A DNA stretch of 64,000 nt from Bacteroides coprosuis DSM 18011. Lineage in GTDB: Bacteria; Bacteroidota; Bacteroidia; Bacteroidales; Bacteroidaceae. The translations under genes were made by a program, and so were the position numbers. A model generated the notes under the pieces. That model did not search any database, was not told the origin of the DNA, and saw only the letters and a list, made by a program, of their open reading frames with translations. The stretch is taken from NCBI GenBank assembly GCA_000212915.1, contig CM001167.1:1046780-1110779 (forward strand), read 5' to 3'. How positions within the stretch are numbered: the stretch's first letter is position 1; each line of letters opens with the position of its first letter. Shown piece after piece: positions 19,301 through 28,740 of this stretch.

Positions 19301-19327
19301 AAAAGGAGAGCTAGAAAGCTCTCCTTC
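19301..19327 (-). terminator. Terminator after the OPT transporter gene
   Basis: The hairpin GGAGAGCTTTCTAGCTCTCC is read on the minus strand, followed by five T, about 20 bases beyond the transporter stop. Confidence 0.8.
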
Positions 19328-19347
19328 ACTATATGTACATCAAAAAG

Positions 19348-21345
19348 CTATTTCAATTTAACATTTTTGGTTGCTTTGATAAAGTAACAGATAAGTAGTG
19401 CGTATGCTACTAATGAAGCAGCTTCAGATAGGCTGTTTTGTAACCATTCATTATTGATTAGGTTAATATCTGCAAAACGTAATCCTGCACTTACTACACC
19501 CATTAATGCACCCCCTGCAATGAATCCCGAAGCTAATAACGTTCCTTTTTCAGAACGAGCTGTATTAAGTTCTTGATTTTTTCCTCTTGTTACGTACCAG
19601 TTTATTGCCCCACCAATAAACAAAGGAATATTTAGTTGGATAGGTATAAACATACCTAATGCAAAAGGGAGAGCTGGTATCTTACATAGAGTAAGTACTA
19701 CTGCTAAAGCCGCACCAATACCATATAATAACCATGGAGCTCCTACACCACTCATTAATGGCTCAATTACAGCTGCCATAGCATTTGCTTGAGGAGCTGC
19801 AAGCTCGCCAGTTGTGAATCCATAAGTTTTATTTAGGATAATCATTACTCCACCTACAGTAGCTGCGGAAACAATTGTTCCTAAGAACTTCCACATTTCT
19901 TGTTTGACGGGTGTTGTGCCTAACCAATATCCAATTTTTAAGTCGGTAATAAAACCTCCTGCCATTGACAGAGCTGTACACACGACACTACCCATAATTA
20001 AGGCAGCAACCATACCTGATGTTCCTTTTAACCCAACAAAGACCATCACTACAGAAGCAATGATTAGAGTCATTAGTGTCATACCAGATACTGGGTTACT
20101 TCCAACAATTGCAATTGCATTGGCTGCAACGGTTGTAAATAAGAATGCTATGATAGCTACAAGGAGGATAGCAACAGCTGTATGAACGATATTTCCTTGC
20201 ATTACATCAAAGTAGAAGAATAATGCTGTAACAGTAAGTGTTATAATAGAGCCTATCGCTATAATCTTCATGGGGATATCTCTTTGAGTACGAGGAACAT
20301 TTGCTTCTGCTCCTTTTTCTTTCCCAGAAAGCTCTTTTGCTGCTAATCCTACTGCACTTTTAACAATACCCCAAGATTTAATAATACCAATAACTCCAGC
20401 CATAGCAATAGCGCCAATACCTAAACTTTTGCCGTAGTTTGCAAAGATATCTTCGGCACTCATAGCTCCTACTGTCTGAGTGATTTCAGGGTTCCACATA
20501 TTTAAAATAGTGTCTCCCCATATAGCAGACATACTTGGTACTACTATCCACCATACAGCTAATGAACCAGCACATATAATAGTCGCATATTTTAATCCAA
20601 TGATATATCCTAAACCTAATACTGCTGCTCCCGTGTTGACCTTAAATACAACCTTGGTTTTGTCTGCCAACATAGCTCCCCAAGATACCATACGAGTAGT
20701 TACTACTTCATTCCACCAACCAAAGGTTGCTACGATAAAGTCATATAACCCTCCAACAATAGCTGCTATTAGTAGTGGTTTTGCTTGGCTACCACCCTTT
20801 GCTCCCGATACTAAAACTTGAGTAGTTGCAGTTGCTTCAGGGAAAGGGTATTCTCCATGCATATCTTGAACAAAGTACTTACGAAATGGAATTAAGAAAA
20901 GAATACCCAAAACACCACCAAGCAGTGAACTAATGAATATTTGAGAAAAATGGATAGTAATTTCATCAGGATATTTGTCTTGAAGAATGTAAAGAGCAGG
21001 TAATGTAAAAATTGCTCCCGCTACAATTACTCCAGAGCTTGCGCCGATAGATTGGATAATGACATTTTCTCCGAGTGCATTTTTTCTTTTTGTTGCACTC
21101 GATATTCCTACTGCTATAATTGCAATTGGAATGGCTGCTTCAAAGACTTGTCCAACTTTTAATCCTAAATATGCTGCAGCTGCTGAGAAAAGGATTGCCA
21201 TAAGGATCCCCCATGTTACAGACCATGCATTTACTTCAGGGTAAGCTTTGTTGGGACTCATAATGGGATTGTAAATCTCACCTGATTTTAATTTCCGAAA
21301 GGCATTTTCGGGCAGAGTTATTTTATCCTGCTCCATCTCTTTCAT
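19348..21345 (-). CDS. OPT-family oligopeptide transporter
   Basis: This 665-residue inner-membrane protein has about 15 transmembrane segments and the OPT family signature (NAWSVTWGILMAILFSAAAA early, GEYPFPEATATTQVLVSG at about residues 166-183). Bacterial OPT proteins take up peptides or metal-peptide chelates by proton symport. It is preceded on the same strand by DUF1573 across a 124-bp gap holding a terminator, so it probably has its own promoter. Substrate unknown. Confidence 0.9.
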   Translation of the reverse strand: MKEMEQDKITLPENAFRKLKSGEIYNPIMSPNKAYPEVNAWSVTWGILMAILFSAAAAYLGLKVGQVFEAAIPIAIIAVGISSATKRKNALGENVIIQSIGASSGVIVAGAIFTLPALYILQDKYPDEITIHFSQIFISSLLGGVLGILFLIPFRKYFVQDMHGEYPFPEATATTQVLVSGAKGGSQAKPLLIAAIVGGLYDFIVATFGWWNEVVTTRMVSWGAMLADKTKVVFKVNTGAAVLGLGYIIGLKYATIICAGSLAVWWIVVPSMSAIWGDTILNMWNPEITQTVGAMSAEDIFANYGKSLGIGAIAMAGVIGIIKSWGIVKSAVGLAAKELSGKEKGAEANVPRTQRDIPMKIIAIGSIITLTVTALFFYFDVMQGNIVHTAVAILLVAIIAFLFTTVAANAIAIVGSNPVSGMTLMTLIIASVVMVFVGLKGTSGMVAALIMGSVVCTALSMAGGFITDLKIGYWLGTTPVKQEMWKFLGTIVSAATVGGVMIILNKTYGFTTGELAAPQANAMAAVIEPLMSGVGAPWLLYGIGAALAVVLTLCKIPALPFALGMFIPIQLNIPLFIGGAINWYVTRGKNQELNTARSEKGTLLASGFIAGGALMGVVSAGLRFADINLINNEWLQNSLSEAASLVAYALLICYFIKATKNVKLK

Positions 21346-21407
21346 GTTCTTGTAGTTTAGTTATTTAAAATATGTTTATTTTGTTCTTAATAGTCAAAGA
21401 AACTAAA

Positions 21408-21441
21408 AAAAACGGAGAATCTGAAAAGACCCTCCGTTTTA
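21408..21441 (-). terminator. Terminator after the DUF1573 gene
   Basis: The hairpin AAACGGAGGGTC / GATTCTCCGTTT is followed by a T tract on the minus strand, about 30 bp beyond the DUF1573 stop. Confidence 0.7.
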
Positions 21442-21469
21442 TATTTAATATAAATATTTGTTTTATAGC

Positions 21470-21856
21470 TTATTCTGTCATGGTACCTTCAATAAATAAG
21501 CGAGTAGTAGGTGTTTTAGCATTACTACGTACTATGATAGATTTTTTGAAGAAGCCAAGAGGCTTATCAGTCCCATTATAAACTACTTTAATAGAACCTG
21601 TTTTACCTGGTTGAACAGGCTCTTTTGAAAATTCAGGAACAGTACATCCACAAGAAGCAACTACTTGATGAATAACTAAAGGAGCATCTCCAATGTTAGT
21701 GAAAGTATAAGTAGCAGTAGCAACTGGTTCTTTTTCTGAAAAAGTACCTAGGTTTTGTGATGTCTTCTCAAATTTTATATCGGCATTCTTGGATTGAGCA
21801 TTGATTAATCCAACACTCATAATCATTAAAAGCGATAGCAAAACTAATTTTTTCAT
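21470..21856 (-). CDS. Secreted DUF1573 protein
   Basis: At 128 residues it has a signal peptide (1-20) followed by one Ig-like DUF1573 domain with the hallmark HQVVASCGCTVPEFSKEPVQPG (first 20 residues; about 63-84). The family is abundant in Bacteroidetes, probably periplasmic or surface exposed; no biochemical role is established. It lies in a run of minus-strand genes with DUF4923 upstream (57 bp), likely one transcript. Confidence 0.85.
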   Translation of the reverse strand: MKKLVLLSLLMIMSVGLINAQSKNADIKFEKTSQNLGTFSEKEPVATATYTFTNIGDAPLVIHQVVASCGCTVPEFSKEPVQPGKTGSIKVVYNGTDKPLGFFKKSIIVRSNAKTPTTRLFIEGTMTE

Positions 21857-21913
21857 GATTTGAATTTATTTGTTTCGGCTTCAAAGTTAATCATTTAGAG
21901 AAAAAATAGAAAA

Positions 21914-22510
21914 TTAATTAGCTTTTTCTAACTGAATTCCTATTTTCATACCGTCGTAGTTTTTAGCTAAAGCTCCGATTGTTTGTAGAGAGGTACTTTG
22001 AGATTTTTCACTAATAAAGGTTATTAGATCCATTAATTTATCAGCCTCAAAGAGTAAAGACATTGTTTCTAAGCTGTGATTGACATCAGCATTAAATGAC
22101 ATTCGCTGTGCTAGAGATATTGTCATTACTTTTTGGTCTTTTGATAATTGATAGGTTGCTGGTAGCTTTTTGTTTTTAGCTTGAATCATTAATTTGCCAT
22201 CCTTTTCAAATTGAAACCTAACCATCCCTAAGCTAATTCCCAAAGAAGATAGTTGCTCATTAATCTTTTCTTCAGCGGCTATTGCGGCCATTTCGGCTGC
22301 AGCTTTTTTTAGAGCATTATCCGTTTTTAATTCTAGTGCAGTTCCTGCATATTGCCAAGTAGATCCTTCTAGTTTAAGGGGTGTCTTTATTCCTACATTA
22401 GAAGCCATTCGAGATACATTTTTCTTAGAGAATAAATTTTTCAATGATTGGGCATCTGTTGATTGTAATCCAATAAAAAGAGTACATAAAAGTAAAATTA
22501 CTTTTTTCAT
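21914..22510 (-). CDS. Secreted DUF4923 (lipocalin-like) protein
   Basis: The 198-residue protein has a cleavable signal peptide (1-20), followed by a domain with GSTWQYAGTALELKTDNAL and alternating beta strands, matching DUF4923. Function unknown. It starts 6 bp after the engB stop, so it is co-transcribed with the essential ribosome-assembly GTPase, a pairing seen in other Bacteroides by recollection. Confidence 0.78.
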   Translation of the reverse strand: MKKVILLLCTLFIGLQSTDAQSLKNLFSKKNVSRMASNVGIKTPLKLEGSTWQYAGTALELKTDNALKKAAAEMAAIAAEEKINEQLSSLGISLGMVRFQFEKDGKLMIQAKNKKLPATYQLSKDQKVMTISLAQRMSFNADVNHSLETMSLLFEADKLMDLITFISEKSQSTSLQTIGALAKNYDGMKIGIQLEKAN

Positions 22511-22516
22511 ATTAAG

Positions 22517-23119
22517 TTATTTCTTTAGTGTTTCGTTTATTTGTTCTATGTAGTTGAGCATTTCATCTCGTCCCATTCTTTTTTCTGATGAAGTAATAAA
22601 GTATGGAGGAAGTTCTTCCCATTGTTTTTTAAGTTCATTTAAAAATGCTTCAACGTTGCTGTCGAGTTTATTCTTTGTTAGTTTATCGCCCTTGGTAAAA
22701 ACAATGGAAAATGGAATGTTGTTTTCACCCAACCATTCAATAAATTCTAAATCGATTTGTTGTGGACTTAAACGGCAATCTATTAGAACAAAGAGATTGG
22801 TCATTGCTGTTCTTTCGAGAATATAATCTTCAATGATTGTCTTTATTTGTTGTTGGCCTTTTTGATTCCTCTTGGCATAGCCGTATCCCGGTAAGTCTAC
22901 GATATACCATTCTTCATTAATCAAAAAATGATTAATGAGCATCGTTTTTCCTGGCTTAGCAGATGTCATAGCTAACCCTTTACGATTAGTTAGCATATTT
23001 ATCAGTGAAGATTTACCTACGTTGGATCGTCCAATAAAGGCATATTCAGGTAATCCATCTGTAGGACATTTTTTTACTTCTGTATTGCTGATGACGAAGT
23101 TTGCGCTATTTATGTGCAT
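22517..23119 (-). CDS. engB: Ribosome biogenesis GTPase YsxC/EngB
   Basis: At 200 residues this is the usual length. G motifs are visible: G1 [12 protein letters not shown] (about residues 30-41), G3 [10 protein letters not shown] (about 74), G4 FTKGDK (about 141) and G5 TSSEK. It assists late 50S assembly and is usually essential. The start ATG at 23119 is 4 bp after the symporter stop. Confidence 0.95.
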   Translation of the reverse strand: MHINSANFVISNTEVKKCPTDGLPEYAFIGRSNVGKSSLINMLTNRKGLAMTSAKPGKTMLINHFLINEEWYIVDLPGYGYAKRNQKGQQQIKTIIEDYILERTAMTNLFVLIDCRLSPQQIDLEFIEWLGENNIPFSIVFTKGDKLTKNKLDSNVEAFLNELKKQWEELPPYFITSSEKRMGRDEMLNYIEQINETLKK

Positions 23120-23123
23120 ATAT

Positions 23124-24584
23124 TTATAATCTTTTAGTTTCTATGTATTTGTTTGGTTTTGAAAATAATATTAATCCTGCATAAGTTAATAGTCCATTGA
23201 GCATTAATAGCTCATATCCCAATTTGTAGTTGAAGTAATAAATCATGTATTGATCTAATAAGTAACACAAAATAGGAGATGCTATAGCTATATAAGGAAC
23301 AAATTGGTCTTTTGTTTTTCGTTTAGTAAATAGTCCGAAGGCAAACATGCCTAGAAGAGGTCCATAAGTATAGGATGCAATGATGTAAATAGCATCAATA
23401 ACTGTTTGGCTATTCATAATATCAACAAAGCAGATACATGCTATTAGTAGTATAGACATGATAATATGTACCCAGTGTCTTTTTCGAATAGCTTTCTTTT
23501 TTTCTTCCTTTTCTATGTTAAGTAAGTCCACACATACACTGGTGGTCATAGCTGTGAGTGCAGAGTCTGAATTACTAAAAGCTGCAGCTATGATCCCTAT
23601 TGTAAACAAGATTACTACTGTCTGCCCAAGATATCCATTGGTTGCTAATAAAGGTAATATATCATCTGATTTAGCTGGAAGTTCTAACGATATTTGAGAG
23701 GCTAAAGTTAGGAGTAATATACCCAGACAGAGAAATAAGAAATTGAGTGGGATGAATGCAAATCCATAGCTATACATGTTTTTTTGAGCATCTTTTATAT
23801 TCTTACAGGTTAGATTCTTTTGCATCATATCTTGGTCTAGTCCAGTCATGACAATAACAATGAATATACCACTAAAAAATTGTTTGTAAAAGTTTTGTTT
23901 GCTTACCCAATCATCCCAAACAAACATTTTGCTATGTGAGTTCTCTTGTATAGTGTTCCACGCTTCTGCGAAATTTAAGTCTAATTGGGTCATCACAGAG
24001 TAAATGATAGCTAAGAGGGCTAAAACTAAGCATAAAGTCTGTAGAGCATCTGTCCACACAATTGTTTTTATACCACTTTGATGGGTGTAAACCCAAACTA
24101 AAAACACAGCTCCAGTAGCAATTGTCCAAAGCGGAATATTCCAATCTTGAAAAACAAAGTGTTGTAATATAAGACAAACTAAATAGAGTTTTGCAGCTGT
24201 TCCTAACATTCGTGATAGGAGGAAGAAAATAGATCCAGTTTTATATGCTTTTCTACCTATCCTTTGTTTTAGATAAGAATAAATGCTAGTCAGTCCGAGC
24301 TTATAATAAAGAGGAAGGAGTAGATGTGCTACTATAAGATATCCAAAGAAAAAGCCGAATACCATCTGCATGTAAGTCATATCGATATCTCTAGCCATGC
24401 CAGGTACTGATACGAAAGTAACACCTGAAATTGATGCACCAATCATGCCAAAGGCTACAATAAACCATGGAGATTTATTTTCAGCCTTAAAAAAGATTTG
24501 ATTGGAGTTTCCTTTTCTACTTGTAATTTTACTTATAGCAAAAAGTAAAGAAAAGTATATTATAATTGTTATTATCACTAGCAT
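23124..24584 (-). CDS. Sodium:solute symporter (SSS family)
   Basis: The 486-residue protein has about 13 transmembrane helices and the SSS-family pattern ([20 protein letters not shown] at about 49-68, [17 protein letters not shown] at about 178). It lies first in a run with engB. A sodium-coupled uptake role is likely; substrates in this family range from sugars to sialic acid and amino acids, and none can be chosen from sequence. Confidence 0.88.
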   Translation of the reverse strand: MLVIITIIIYFSLLFAISKITSRKGNSNQIFFKAENKSPWFIVAFGMIGASISGVTFVSVPGMARDIDMTYMQMVFGFFFGYLIVAHLLLPLYYKLGLTSIYSYLKQRIGRKAYKTGSIFFLLSRMLGTAAKLYLVCLILQHFVFQDWNIPLWTIATGAVFLVWVYTHQSGIKTIVWTDALQTLCLVLALLAIIYSVMTQLDLNFAEAWNTIQENSHSKMFVWDDWVSKQNFYKQFFSGIFIVIVMTGLDQDMMQKNLTCKNIKDAQKNMYSYGFAFIPLNFLFLCLGILLLTLASQISLELPAKSDDILPLLATNGYLGQTVVILFTIGIIAAAFSNSDSALTAMTTSVCVDLLNIEKEEKKKAIRKRHWVHIIMSILLIACICFVDIMNSQTVIDAIYIIASYTYGPLLGMFAFGLFTKRKTKDQFVPYIAIASPILCYLLDQYMIYYFNYKLGYELLMLNGLLTYAGLILFSKPNKYIETKRL

Positions 24585-24747
24585 AGTGATCGCAAATATA
24601 CTACTTTTTAAAGATACAGAATCAGTTTAATTCTAAGTATCTAAATTATTTTATAAATCGTGCTACAATATTGTAAATCGTGATAAATAATAAGATATAC
24701 TGATTTCCTTCTTATATTTGTAAACTGAATAAAGGGAATATCAATTT

Positions 24748-25365
24748 ATGAATCAACAATACCCATCCGTTTTACTAGAAAAAGCTGTAGATGAATTTTC
24801 AAAGTTACCTGGAATAGGTAAAAAAACAGCTATGAGACTTGTTTTGCACTTATTGAGACAAGACAAAAGTGCTGTTGAGTCTTTCGGAAATGCGATAATA
24901 ACATTGAAGAGAGAAGTTAAATATTGTCAGACTTGTCATAATATCTCAGATACAGAATCTTGTCAAATATGTTCCAATCCTCAAAGAGATCATTCACTTG
25001 TTTGCATTGTTGAGAATATTCGAGATGTAATGGCTATAGAGGCTACCCAGCAGTATAGAGGAGTATATCATGTGTTGGGAGGTATCATTTCTCCTATGGA
25101 TGGTATTGGTCCAAGCGATTTGGAAATACAAAGTTTGATTGATCGAGTACAAGCAGGTGGCATAAAAGAAGTCATTTTTGCTTTGAGTACCACAATGGAA
25201 GGTGATACGACCAATTTCTATATCTATCGCAAACTAGAAAAATCGGGAGTGGATATGAGTGTTCTTTCTAGAGGGGTTTCCGTCGGTGACGAGTTAGCTT
25301 ATGCGGATGAGGTTACACTAGGACGGAGTATTGTTAATAGAACAAAATTTAAAACTACATTATAA
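24748..25365 (+). CDS. recR: Recombination mediator RecR
   Basis: The 205-residue protein has a helix-hairpin-helix ([20 protein letters not shown] at 17-36), a Cys4 zinc finger ([16 protein letters not shown] and neighbours, 56-71) and a Toprim domain with [13 protein letters not shown]. With RecF/RecO it loads RecA on gapped DNA; recF is at 57543. A TATATTTG promoter box lies at 24713-24720. It leads a short plus-strand cluster. Confidence 0.96.
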   Translation: MNQQYPSVLLEKAVDEFSKLPGIGKKTAMRLVLHLLRQDKSAVESFGNAIITLKREVKYCQTCHNISDTESCQICSNPQRDHSLVCIVENIRDVMAIEATQQYRGVYHVLGGIISPMDGIGPSDLEIQSLIDRVQAGGIKEVIFALSTTMEGDTTNFYIYRKLEKSGVDMSVLSRGVSVGDELAYADEVTLGRSIVNRTKFKTTL

Positions 25366-25375
25366 CAGATAAAAG

Positions 25376-25843
25376 ATGGAAAATAAATACGTAACAGCTA
25401 CTTTAAAAAGCATTAAGAAGACTTATTATTTATTTTGGTTAATCCTTGTAGCAATAGTTGTCGTCGGAGAGATTGGAACAGACTGGAATGGTATATATGC
25501 CGATAATGGTATGTTTACTTATGTTGCAGAAACTGTGTCTATTTTAGTAACAGGTATATCAATACCTCTTGCTCTAAAATTATTTGGGAAAAAGATAAAA
25601 TCTATACAGCCATCCGATTCTATCGAATATGGAAGTGCACTATACCAAAAGTGGTTTGGTTTTAGACTCTTAATATTAGGCGTTGCAGCAATTGTGTCTT
25701 TATTTACTCATTATTTAGCGATGAGCTATACAGGCTCTTTGTGTGCTATATTAGTGGGATTTGCTGCTTTGTTTTGTATTCCATCAAGGAATAAACTCTA
25801 TTTTGTTCTAGAACCAATTATAAATAAAGAGATAAAGGAATAA
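25376..25843 (+). CDS. Four-helix membrane protein of unknown function
   Basis: The 155-residue protein has four hydrophobic segments (about 17-36, 52-70, 98-117, 122-142) and a short cytoplasmic C-terminus. It starts 10 bp after recR and ends 4 bp before the acetyltransferase gene, so it is in the same operon. I do not recognise a family and assign no function. Confidence 0.7.
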   Translation: MENKYVTATLKSIKKTYYLFWLILVAIVVVGEIGTDWNGIYADNGMFTYVAETVSILVTGISIPLALKLFGKKIKSIQPSDSIEYGSALYQKWFGFRLLILGVAAIVSLFTHYLAMSYTGSLCAILVGFAALFCIPSRNKLYFVLEPIINKEIKE

Positions 25844-25847
25844 TCAA

Positions 25848-26384
25848 ATGCAAGGTAACTCCCTTTTAGAATCGGATCAAATACTTCTTCGTCCTATTGA
25901 ACCTGAAGACTTAGAATTACTTTATAGAGTAGAAAATGATGGAACTGTTTGGACTAGTTGTAATACCACTATGCCTTATTCTAAATTTTTCTTGAAAAAG
26001 TATTTAGAATCTATGCAGGGAGATATTTTTTCGGATAAACAGTTGAGGCTTGTTATTGAACAAAAGGCAAATTATCAACCAATAGGAATAATTGATTTAT
26101 ACGATATGGTTCCTCTTCATCAGCGTGCTGAAATCGGTATTATTATTTTGGAAGAGTTCCGTAGCTTAGGATATGGCAAAGAGGCAATCTTTTTATTGCT
26201 TGAATATGCTTTTAGCCATCTTTTCCTTCATCAAATTTATGCTTATGTTGCGGTATCCAATACTCAAAGCGTACATCTGTTTAAATCTTGTGGATTTGAA
26301 GAGGTAGCTCAGTTAAAAGATTGGATTTTTACCCAAGATGGCTTTGAAGATGTGTTACTTCTTCAGAAGGTAGCAAAAGATTAG
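25848..26384 (+). CDS. GNAT-family N-acetyltransferase (RimJ/RimL-like)
   Basis: At 178 residues it has the GNAT fold with the acetyl-CoA loop in GIIILEEFRSLGYGKEAIFL (about 95-114) and the late motif VAVSNTQSVHLFKSCGFEEV. The RimJ/RimL type usually acetylates protein N-termini, small amines or antibiotics; the substrate is unknown. It overlaps the tail of the convergent yqgE gene by 4 bp. Confidence 0.85.
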   Translation: MQGNSLLESDQILLRPIEPEDLELLYRVENDGTVWTSCNTTMPYSKFFLKKYLESMQGDIFSDKQLRLVIEQKANYQPIGIIDLYDMVPLHQRAEIGIIILEEFRSLGYGKEAIFLLLEYAFSHLFLHQIYAYVAVSNTQSVHLFKSCGFEEVAQLKDWIFTQDGFEDVLLLQKVAKD

Positions 26385-26971
26385 TTTTGCGACGGTACTA
26401 AAGGATATCTAGCCCATAGTTTATACTTATAGCCCATATTGTGTAGAATGTTTTTCCACAAGAGTTTGGCTGATTGGTTTATAATATACTCTGCTGGCTC
26501 TTCCGTTACGAGCCATGTGTTAGTTTTAAGTTCATTTTGTAGTTGTTCAGGTCCCCAACCCGAATATCCTAAGAAAAATCGAAAGTCATTAGGCTCTACT
26601 TTACCTTCGAGAAGTAGTTCTTTTACGATATCAAAATCGCCATTTAAATAAAGTTTATTGGTTATGGGTAATGCTGCGGGTATATGGCTATGGCTATGTA
26701 TGAAAAATAGAATATCTTCTCCCAATGGGCCACCACGATATAAGGGTATATTTTCTAATCCTTTAAGATCGGTGATAATGTCATTTAATGATTGGTGCAT
26801 AGGAACATTTAATATAATTCCCATACTACTTTCTAGAGAATGGTTAACTAAGAGTACAACCGATCTACTAAAAGGATAATCCGTTAAAAAAGGCTCAGCT
26901 ATTAACAGCTTACCTGTGTCAGGGATTTCCTGATTATATTTGATGCTAAATATATTTTCTGAATTCATCAT
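26381..26971 (-). CDS. YqgE/AlgH family protein
   Basis: The 196-residue cytoplasmic protein matches UPF0301 by GKLLIAEPFLTDYPFSRSVV and GGPLGEDILFFIHSH and GYSGWGPEQLQNEL. Molecular role is not established. It is convergent with the acetyltransferase gene and lies just upstream (on the other strand) of the tRNA-Asp gene. Confidence 0.9.
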   Translation of the reverse strand: MMNSENIFSIKYNQEIPDTGKLLIAEPFLTDYPFSRSVVLLVNHSLESSMGIILNVPMHQSLNDIITDLKGLENIPLYRGGPLGEDILFFIHSHSHIPAALPITNKLYLNGDFDIVKELLLEGKVEPNDFRFFLGYSGWGPEQLQNELKTNTWLVTEEPAEYIINQSAKLLWKNILHNMGYKYKLWARYPLVPSQN

Positions 26972-27086
26972 ATACCTAATATAAATAATACTTTTTTGTT
27001 AAAAGAATAATTCAAAATGATTAAAATTTTTTTTAGCTGGTTTTCAATGAATTAATAGGAGTGTACTAAAATAATTTTACAAAAGT

Positions 27087-27117
27087 GTTGCAGGGTATAA
27101 ATTTATATCTATCTTTG
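27087..27117 (+). promoter_or_regulatory. Promoter of tRNA-Asp
   Basis: GTTG at 27087-27090 is followed after 19 bp by TATCTTTG at 27110-27117, one mismatch from the Bacteroides consensus. It lies 31 bp upstream of the tRNA. Confidence 0.65.
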
Positions 27118-27148
27118 CACCGCAATCAAGAGAGATTGTGTGAAAAAC

Positions 27149-27222
27149 GGTGTGTTAGTTCAGCTGGTTAGAATGCCTGCCTGTCACGCAGGAGGTCACG
27201 GGTTCGAGTCCCGTACATACCG
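27149..27222 (+). tRNA. tRNA-Asp (GTC)
   Basis: A 74-nt cloverleaf: acceptor GGTGTGT / ACATACC with one G-T pair, D arm with GTTCAGCTGGTTAGAA, anticodon stem CCTGC/GCAGG with loop CTGTCAC (anticodon GTC), and T loop GTTCGAG. CCA is not encoded. Its 3' end is the integration site of the following element. Confidence 0.95.
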
Positions 27223-27223
27223 C
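27211..27223 (+). repeat. attL core at the tRNA-Asp 3' end
   Basis: CCGTACATACCGC at the end of the tRNA recurs at 38469-38481 as CCGTCCATACCGC (12 of 13 bases). The two sites bracket an integrase-bearing segment. Confidence 0.75.
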
Positions 27224-27253
27224 TAGAGGCTAAGACAACAAAAGCCAAAACTA

Positions 27254-27293
27254 AGACAAACCCTACAATATCAGCATATTGTAGGGTTTTTTT
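27254..27293 (+). terminator. Terminator supplied by the element behind tRNA-Asp
   Basis: The hairpin AAACCCTACAATAT / ATATTGTAGGGTTT is followed by seven T. It replaces the tRNA's displaced terminator after integration. Confidence 0.8.
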
Positions 27294-27347
27294 ATGCTTT
27301 GTGGCGTACCACAAAAGACATTCCAAAGACAAAAATAGACTCTATAT

Positions 27348-27368
27348 ATTTCCTAATTCGTACCCCCT
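27348..27368 (+). repeat. Left copy of 21-bp direct repeat; also part of a large palindrome
   Basis: The repeat (ATTTCCTAATTCGTACCCCC plus T) is perfectly repeated at 38388-38408. Its CTAATTCGTACCCC part also pairs with GGGGTACGAATTGG at 27386-27399, forming an inverted repeat upstream of the integrase gene. It is probably an integrase arm-type or accessory-protein site; that is inference. Confidence 0.65.
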
Positions 27369-27503
27369 TTTGATTTTTCAAAAAAGGGGTACGAATTGGC
27401 TGAATTTGGCACCCAGTTGTCGTGATTTGGCGTAGTGCATAATTCTCATTTTTAATTGTTTATGTTCAACTTTGCATTCAAGTGCAATTAACAAAATGAG
27501 TTT

Positions 27504-28736
27504 ATGAAAAGTACATTTAGAGTGCTCTTTTTCCTCAAAAGAGACAAGCAAAAGAAAGATGGTCGTACCCCTTTAATGTGCCGTATTACAGTTGATGGTA
27601 AAGAATCGCGCTTCAACATGAAAATGGACATCCTACCAGAGCATTGGGATGTGAAAGCAAGCAAGGCAATGGGACGAGCCAAAGAAGTGGATGAGATAAA
27701 TTCTCTCATTGATAATGTGAAAGCCTCCCTCTATCAAATCTATCGTGATCTTCAAGAACGTGGCAAACAAGTTACGTCTGAAATAATCAAGAACTCCTTT
27801 CTTGGTTTAGATGATAGTTTTGAAACCCTCCTCAATTTATTTGACAAACATAATGAAGATGCACGCAATTTAATTGGAAATGGCTTAGTAGCCGATACTG
27901 TGGAAAAATACGAACTCACTCGCAGACGACTGCATGAGTTTATGACCTTCAAGTATAAAATTTCGGATATTAATATCAAGGAGGTGAACAATATGTTTAT
28001 TCTCGACTTCGAAACCTATATGCGAACTATTGGTAAATGTAGTGCTAACACAGCTGCCAAATACATGCGACTCTTCAAGAAAATTATTCTCCTTGCTAAA
28101 AACAATGGATTGTTGAATGCTGACCCATTTGCAAGCTATAAGATTCAATTTAAGAAGACAGACAGAGGTTATCTTACTCAATATGAATTAGAGGCTATAA
28201 TGGACAAAGAATTTGAGATTGAGCGACTAGAACACGTGAGAGATATCTTCATTTTTGCGTGTTTTACGGGATTGGCATATATAGATGTTCAGAAACTTCG
28301 CAAAGAACATATCCGAGAATCTTTCGATGGCAAACCTTGGATAATGACTAAGCAACAAAAGACAAACATTAGCACCAATGTGCCCTTGCTGGATGTGCCT
28401 TTAGCCATACTGAAGAAGTATGAAGACAAGCTAACTGGCGACAAGCTCCTACCCGTTCCAAGTAATCAGAAACTAAATTCGTACCTCAAGGAAATTGCTG
28501 ATTTGTGTAACGTAAAAAAGAATTTAACATTTCACATGGCGAGGCATACATTCTCGACCACTATTACCCTATCGCAAGGAGTTCCTATTGAATCTGTATC
28601 TAAGATGCTTGGACACACAAACATTAGAACGACACAAATTTATGCTCGTATTACTAATGAGAAAGTGAGTAATGATATGGATATTCTTTCGGAAAAACTT
28701 AAAGGAATGGGAATTAATCAAGCTGTAAATCAATAA
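27504..28736 (+). CDS. int: Tyrosine recombinase/integrase of Bacteroides element type
   Basis: The 410-residue protein has an N-terminal arm-binding domain (1-90), a core-binding SAM-like domain (100-210) and a catalytic domain (220-395). Visible catalytic residues are Lys in TKQQKTN, HxxR in FHMARHTFS, His in KMLGHTNIR and the nucleophile Tyr in TTQIYARI. The position of the first catalytic Arg (usual TGLR) reads CFTGLAYIDV, so Ala is there. Loss of that Arg is known in the IntDOT group of Bacteroides integrases. It lies next to attL and reads inward, as expected for the element's own integrase. Confidence 0.92.
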   Translation: MKSTFRVLFFLKRDKQKKDGRTPLMCRITVDGKESRFNMKMDILPEHWDVKASKAMGRAKEVDEINSLIDNVKASLYQIYRDLQERGKQVTSEIIKNSFLGLDDSFETLLNLFDKHNEDARNLIGNGLVADTVEKYELTRRRLHEFMTFKYKISDINIKEVNNMFILDFETYMRTIGKCSANTAAKYMRLFKKIILLAKNNGLLNADPFASYKIQFKKTDRGYLTQYELEAIMDKEFEIERLEHVRDIFIFACFTGLAYIDVQKLRKEHIRESFDGKPWIMTKQQKTNISTNVPLLDVPLAILKKYEDKLTGDKLLPVPSNQKLNSYLKEIADLCNVKKNLTFHMARHTFSTTITLSQGVPIESVSKMLGHTNIRTTQIYARITNEKVSNDMDILSEKLKGMGINQAVNQ

Positions 28737-28740
28737 TTAT

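Noticed and set aside
20480-20821. Plus-strand frame of 113 codons opposite the OPT transporter
   Set aside because: Composition is the complement of hydrophobic codons; no homology pattern.
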